Below, piece after piece: positions 61,121-64,000 of a stretch of 64,000 bases of DNA. Position 1 is the first letter of the stretch. Every line of letters begins with the position of its first letter. The stretch lies in contig PDUO01000042.1 of assembly GCA_003008705.1 (NCBI GenBank), positions 250,057 to 314,056 of the forward strand, written 5' to 3'. Origin of the DNA: Pezicula radicicola (lineage: Eukaryota > Ascomycota > Leotiomycetes > Helotiales > Dermateaceae). The notes under the pieces are model-generated. The model saw only the letters and a list, made by a program, of their open reading frames with translations. It ran no database searches and was not told the origin of the DNA. A program made the position numbers and the translations under genes.

Positions 61121-62395
61121 ATGACAATACTTACTCGCCAACTCGGAAAAGATGGCCCTTTGGTCCCAGCAATCGGTTTTGGCTGCATGGGGCTAAGTGC
61201 ATATTACGCACCACCACTTCCTGACGAAGAACGCTTTGCGGTGCTGGATCGAGCTCTTGAACTAGGCGAAACTTTCTGGGATACAGCAGATGTATATTTC
61301 GACAATGAGGACCTAATCGGAAATTGGTTCAAAAGAACCGGAAAGCGGAATGAGATCTTCCTAGCAACTAAGTTCGCCAACACACATAACAAAGGGGCAG
61401 ATGGGTGTTATGAGATCTTTAGCGATGGCCCATATGTCAAGAAGGCGTGTGAGAGTAGTTTGAAAAGGTTGGGGGTAGAGTGTATTGATCTTTACTATTG
61501 TCATCGTGTGGATGGGAAGACACCTATTGAGGAGACGGTTAAGGCTATGGCGGAATTAAAGGCGTGAGTTTGCAACTCTTTCTCTCAAAAGAAACTTAGA
61601 TAAGTACAAAAGTAACTCTACTAACTTGACTTTTCAATCTAGCGAAGGAAAGATAAAATACATAGGCCTCTCAGAAGTAAGCGTCTCAACTCTTCGCCGA
61701 GCCCACGCAGTCCATCCCATAACAGCCGTACAAATCGAATACGGTCCCTTCGCCTTAGATATCGAAAAACCCGAAGGTCCTACAGCACTCCTTAAAGTTT
61801 GCCGGGAACTTGGCATCGCAATCGTCGCCTATTCTCCCTTCGGTCGAGGCTTCGCTACAGGACGTTACCGTTCCAAGGACGATTTCGAAGATGGTGATTT
61901 CAGAAAAGTCGAGGCGCCTAGATATAATTCAGAGAATTTCCCTAAGAATCTGGTTTTAGTGGATCAATTGAAAGGGTTTGCTGAGAAGAAGGGTGTTACG
62001 AGTGCGCAGTTGACGTTGGCTTGGCTTTTGAAGCAGGGAGATGATATTATTCCTATTCCGTAAGTTCTAGCCATCTCATTATGTTCCCTACACACAGAGA
62101 GACAATATTCCTGGTATCAACGAATTGTCGAATGCTAATTTCTTATTGTAAAGTGGTACGACGAAGATTAAATATTTAGAGGAAAACTTTGCTGCATTGC
62201 AGGTTCACTTGACCGATGAAGAGGCTGCTGAGATTCGGAAGGCTATTGAGGCATGTGTTGTTTATGGGACGAGATATCCTGATTTGTAAGTGATAATTCC
62301 ATCTAACATGGAGAGAAATTATGGTGGTAGCTTGATGGCTAATACTGCATAGCATGTGTGGCTCGTTGTTTGCAGATACGCCTCCCTTGAAGTAA
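61121..62395 (+). CDS. Aldo/keto reductase
   Basis: Exons 61121-61563, 61643-62059, 62154-62285 and 62353-62395 (introns 79, 94, 67 bases) give 344 residues. The tetrad is present: Asp in FWDTADVY, Tyr in the same motif, Lys in [10 protein letters not shown], His in [10 protein letters not shown]. The TIM barrel continues with [38 protein letters not shown] and the NADPH-binding [16 protein letters not shown]. The short last exon supplies [14 protein letters not shown], typical of the AKR8/AKR13-like pyridoxal-reductase and aryl-alcohol dehydrogenase relatives. Reduction of carbonyls with NADPH is expected; substrate unknown. It follows the amidohydrolase on the same strand, but the 612-base gap suggests its own promoter. 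Confidence 0.92.
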
Positions 62396-63332
62396 TCGAC
62401 AGAACTGAACTTCATGTCTCGGTTTATTAGTTAGTGAAGAATAAAAGTTGAGATTATTACTCATATGCTAAGTAATCACCTCTACAGAGTATATGAGATG
62501 ATCAGATGATTTATCCGTCATTCGGCTTCATCCATGATCAATAATGACTTATCCAACCCAGACCTAGACTCTCTTTACTAAGCAGACAGCATCTATGATC
62601 TCCTTCGTTAATCACTGCATTCAAGGACATCCTATAATTTAAGAGCAGCCACACAATGTAATGGTACAATGGTAATAATAAACTCATTTCATAGGGTGAC
62701 ACGAAGAGAAGTCAACTTAACTAGGTAAAATACCCTCTTGAAGAATTTGTTTGTTTTTGTTCGACATATGCAGCCAAGAAATACGGACCTACTCTATCAC
62801 TACTTTGATTCTTTTGTTCTTCCTCCGCTACTCTACTTTATACAAAAAACAGCTATATGTAACGTGTTATTCCTTTTAACACTTAGGAATAGAGACTTAG
62901 TACTCACCTTAGCTTACATTGCTAATATTTTACCACAGCCAAGACCGATTGCAGAGTGCCAATAGTTGCCAATAGAATACTAAAAAAAAACAAGATGGGT
63001 AAACAAGAGGTTTCTAAAAGACACTATTTGAAGAATTGCTAGTTAAGTAAATACTTAAAGTCTTCTTTTCCCTCATAAGTATGTTGTGGGGGGATGAAAG
63101 AGAAAGTATCGTCGGCGACTGACGGAAAGTGTATTTACTCGAGTAATTAACCGACGAACATTCACCCCCTACCAACACGTGAAAAGCAACCTCCCCACCA
63201 CCCCTCCACCCTCCATGCATCCTTCCATCCCACCCCGCACCCAGAAACTCATACACTATATCACACCACAAACACGACCTCAACCGCTCCTCAACGCCAG
63301 CCGAAAAGAACCCAAAGTTGATAACAGTAAAA
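62396..63332. other. AT-rich intergenic region
   Basis: 940 bases without a supported gene. AT-rich in the middle, turning C-rich (63170-63260) in the leader of the next gene. Confidence 0.5.
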
Positions 63333-64000
63333 ATGGCATCAATACCCATCTCCCTAACCAACCCCCCAGCCCTAGTAACACCAGCAGAAATCTACTATCA
63401 TCCATCCTTAAAACCAGGGGAAAACACTCCAAAGCCAGAGACTGAATTACGTATAGCTACTGGTGGAGCTGGACAATCGGGTTTGATTGGCGCTTTGGCT
63501 AGGGGATTTATTGAGGAGGAAGTGAGGAAGGGGGAGGAGGGATTTGCTGTTGCTTGGTTACTTTCAGATACTAGTGCTAGTTTTAACTTTTTGGTACGTT
63601 GTTTTGGTTTCTTTTTTGTTTCTGTTGGTGGGTTGATTGATATGGGGTATTAAGATTATTCGATGGGGGGTTTTCTTTAGATGGCGGTTTTCTTTTAAAG
63701 CAAAGGGGTGTTCTTTTTCAGACAGATGCTGGTATTTGTATCTCAGTTCTTGAGTTAAAGTTTGGACTCCCCCCCAAGTCTTGACTGACTTGATTCTGGT
63801 CGGGGAGGAGTTGTGTTTAGTATGCTGACATTTTGTTCTTATGAGGTTGAAGGGTTCCAGATCTGCTGATTTGAGTATTACCTATCATAAGGTAGCAGAG
63901 GGTATTGCTATTAGCCAGGGGATTGCTGATAGGTAAGTTAGTTAAAACATAGTCCCCCCTTTCCCTAGAAATTAATAACTCTTCTACAAATACCATCAGG
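63333..64000 (+). CDS. Periplasmic-binding-protein-like (tungstate/TupA type), partial at right edge
   Basis: The gene runs off the window. Exons 63333-63593 and 63853-63932 are seen; a further intron (63933-63999) ends with cag so that the next exon starts at the last base, 64000. The frame reads MASIPISLTNPPALVTPAEI, then ELRIATGGAGQSGLIGALAR, AVAWLLSDTSASFNFL and SADLSITYHKVAEGIAISQG. This matches fungal proteins with a type-2 PBP-like domain related to bacterial tungstate-binding TupA. No signal peptide is evident at the N-terminus, so it may act inside the cell. The acceptor of exon 2 is slightly uncertain; 63852 preserves frame. Confidence 0.6.

Overview
The window looks like nuclear DNA of a filamentous ascomycete. 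Genes are split by short GT-AG introns of about 46-160 bases, intergenic DNA is AT-rich, and the gene set is typical of Pezizomycotina. A secreted exo-polygalacturonase, a secreted GMC oxidoreductase and a GPI-type thaumatin-like protein suggest a plant-associated fungus. A Leotiomycete close to Sclerotiniaceae is my guess, from general feel and not from any database match. I reconstructed 25 protein-coding genes by joining exons so that reading frame, splice sites and protein motifs agree. No tRNA, rRNA, CRISPR array or intact transposon was seen.

Layout. 1-13.6 kb is dense housekeeping: Mediator Med31, RNA polymerase III subunit C11, a small ankyrin protein, a long choline kinase, an Sgf11-like SAGA subunit, a Naa50-like acetyltransferase and an RGS/Rax1-like membrane protein. 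13.6-20.2 kb is gene-poor; its only gene is a four-exon DUF1348 (NTF2-like) gene in very small pieces. 20.2-31 kb, all on the minus strand, holds the GMC oxidoreductase, the thaumatin-like protein and a divergent Hsp70-like ATPase, separated by AT-rich spacers. A glucokinase lies at 34.0-35.9 kb, followed by 3 kb of AT-rich DNA with degenerate repeats.

38.9-53 kb is again dense: tRNA adenosine deaminase Tad1 head-to-head with an NT-C2 protein, a PPIL1-type cyclophilin head-to-head with signal peptide peptidase, a peroxiredoxin, an unknown SR-rich protein, the F1-ATPase chaperone Atp12 and a 2EXR-domain protein. After another AT-rich gap come the exo-polygalacturonase and an NCS1 purine/cytosine permease. 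The permease is divergent from an isochorismatase-family amidohydrolase, which is followed by an aldo/keto reductase. The start of a periplasmic-binding-protein-like gene runs off the right edge.

Co-operation between neighbours. Most genes look independent. The permease/amidohydrolase pair shares a promoter with several GATA-factor sites and is the best candidate for a functional unit (nitrogen scavenging from a cyclic or N-carbamoyl compound). I did not find a clearly new biological system. The best leads are a perfect PIP-box on the Naa50-like acetyltransferase, the permease/amidohydrolase unit, the unknown SR protein with an internal duplication, several micro-exons and stop-free introns, and degenerate repeat families in the AT-rich tracts.
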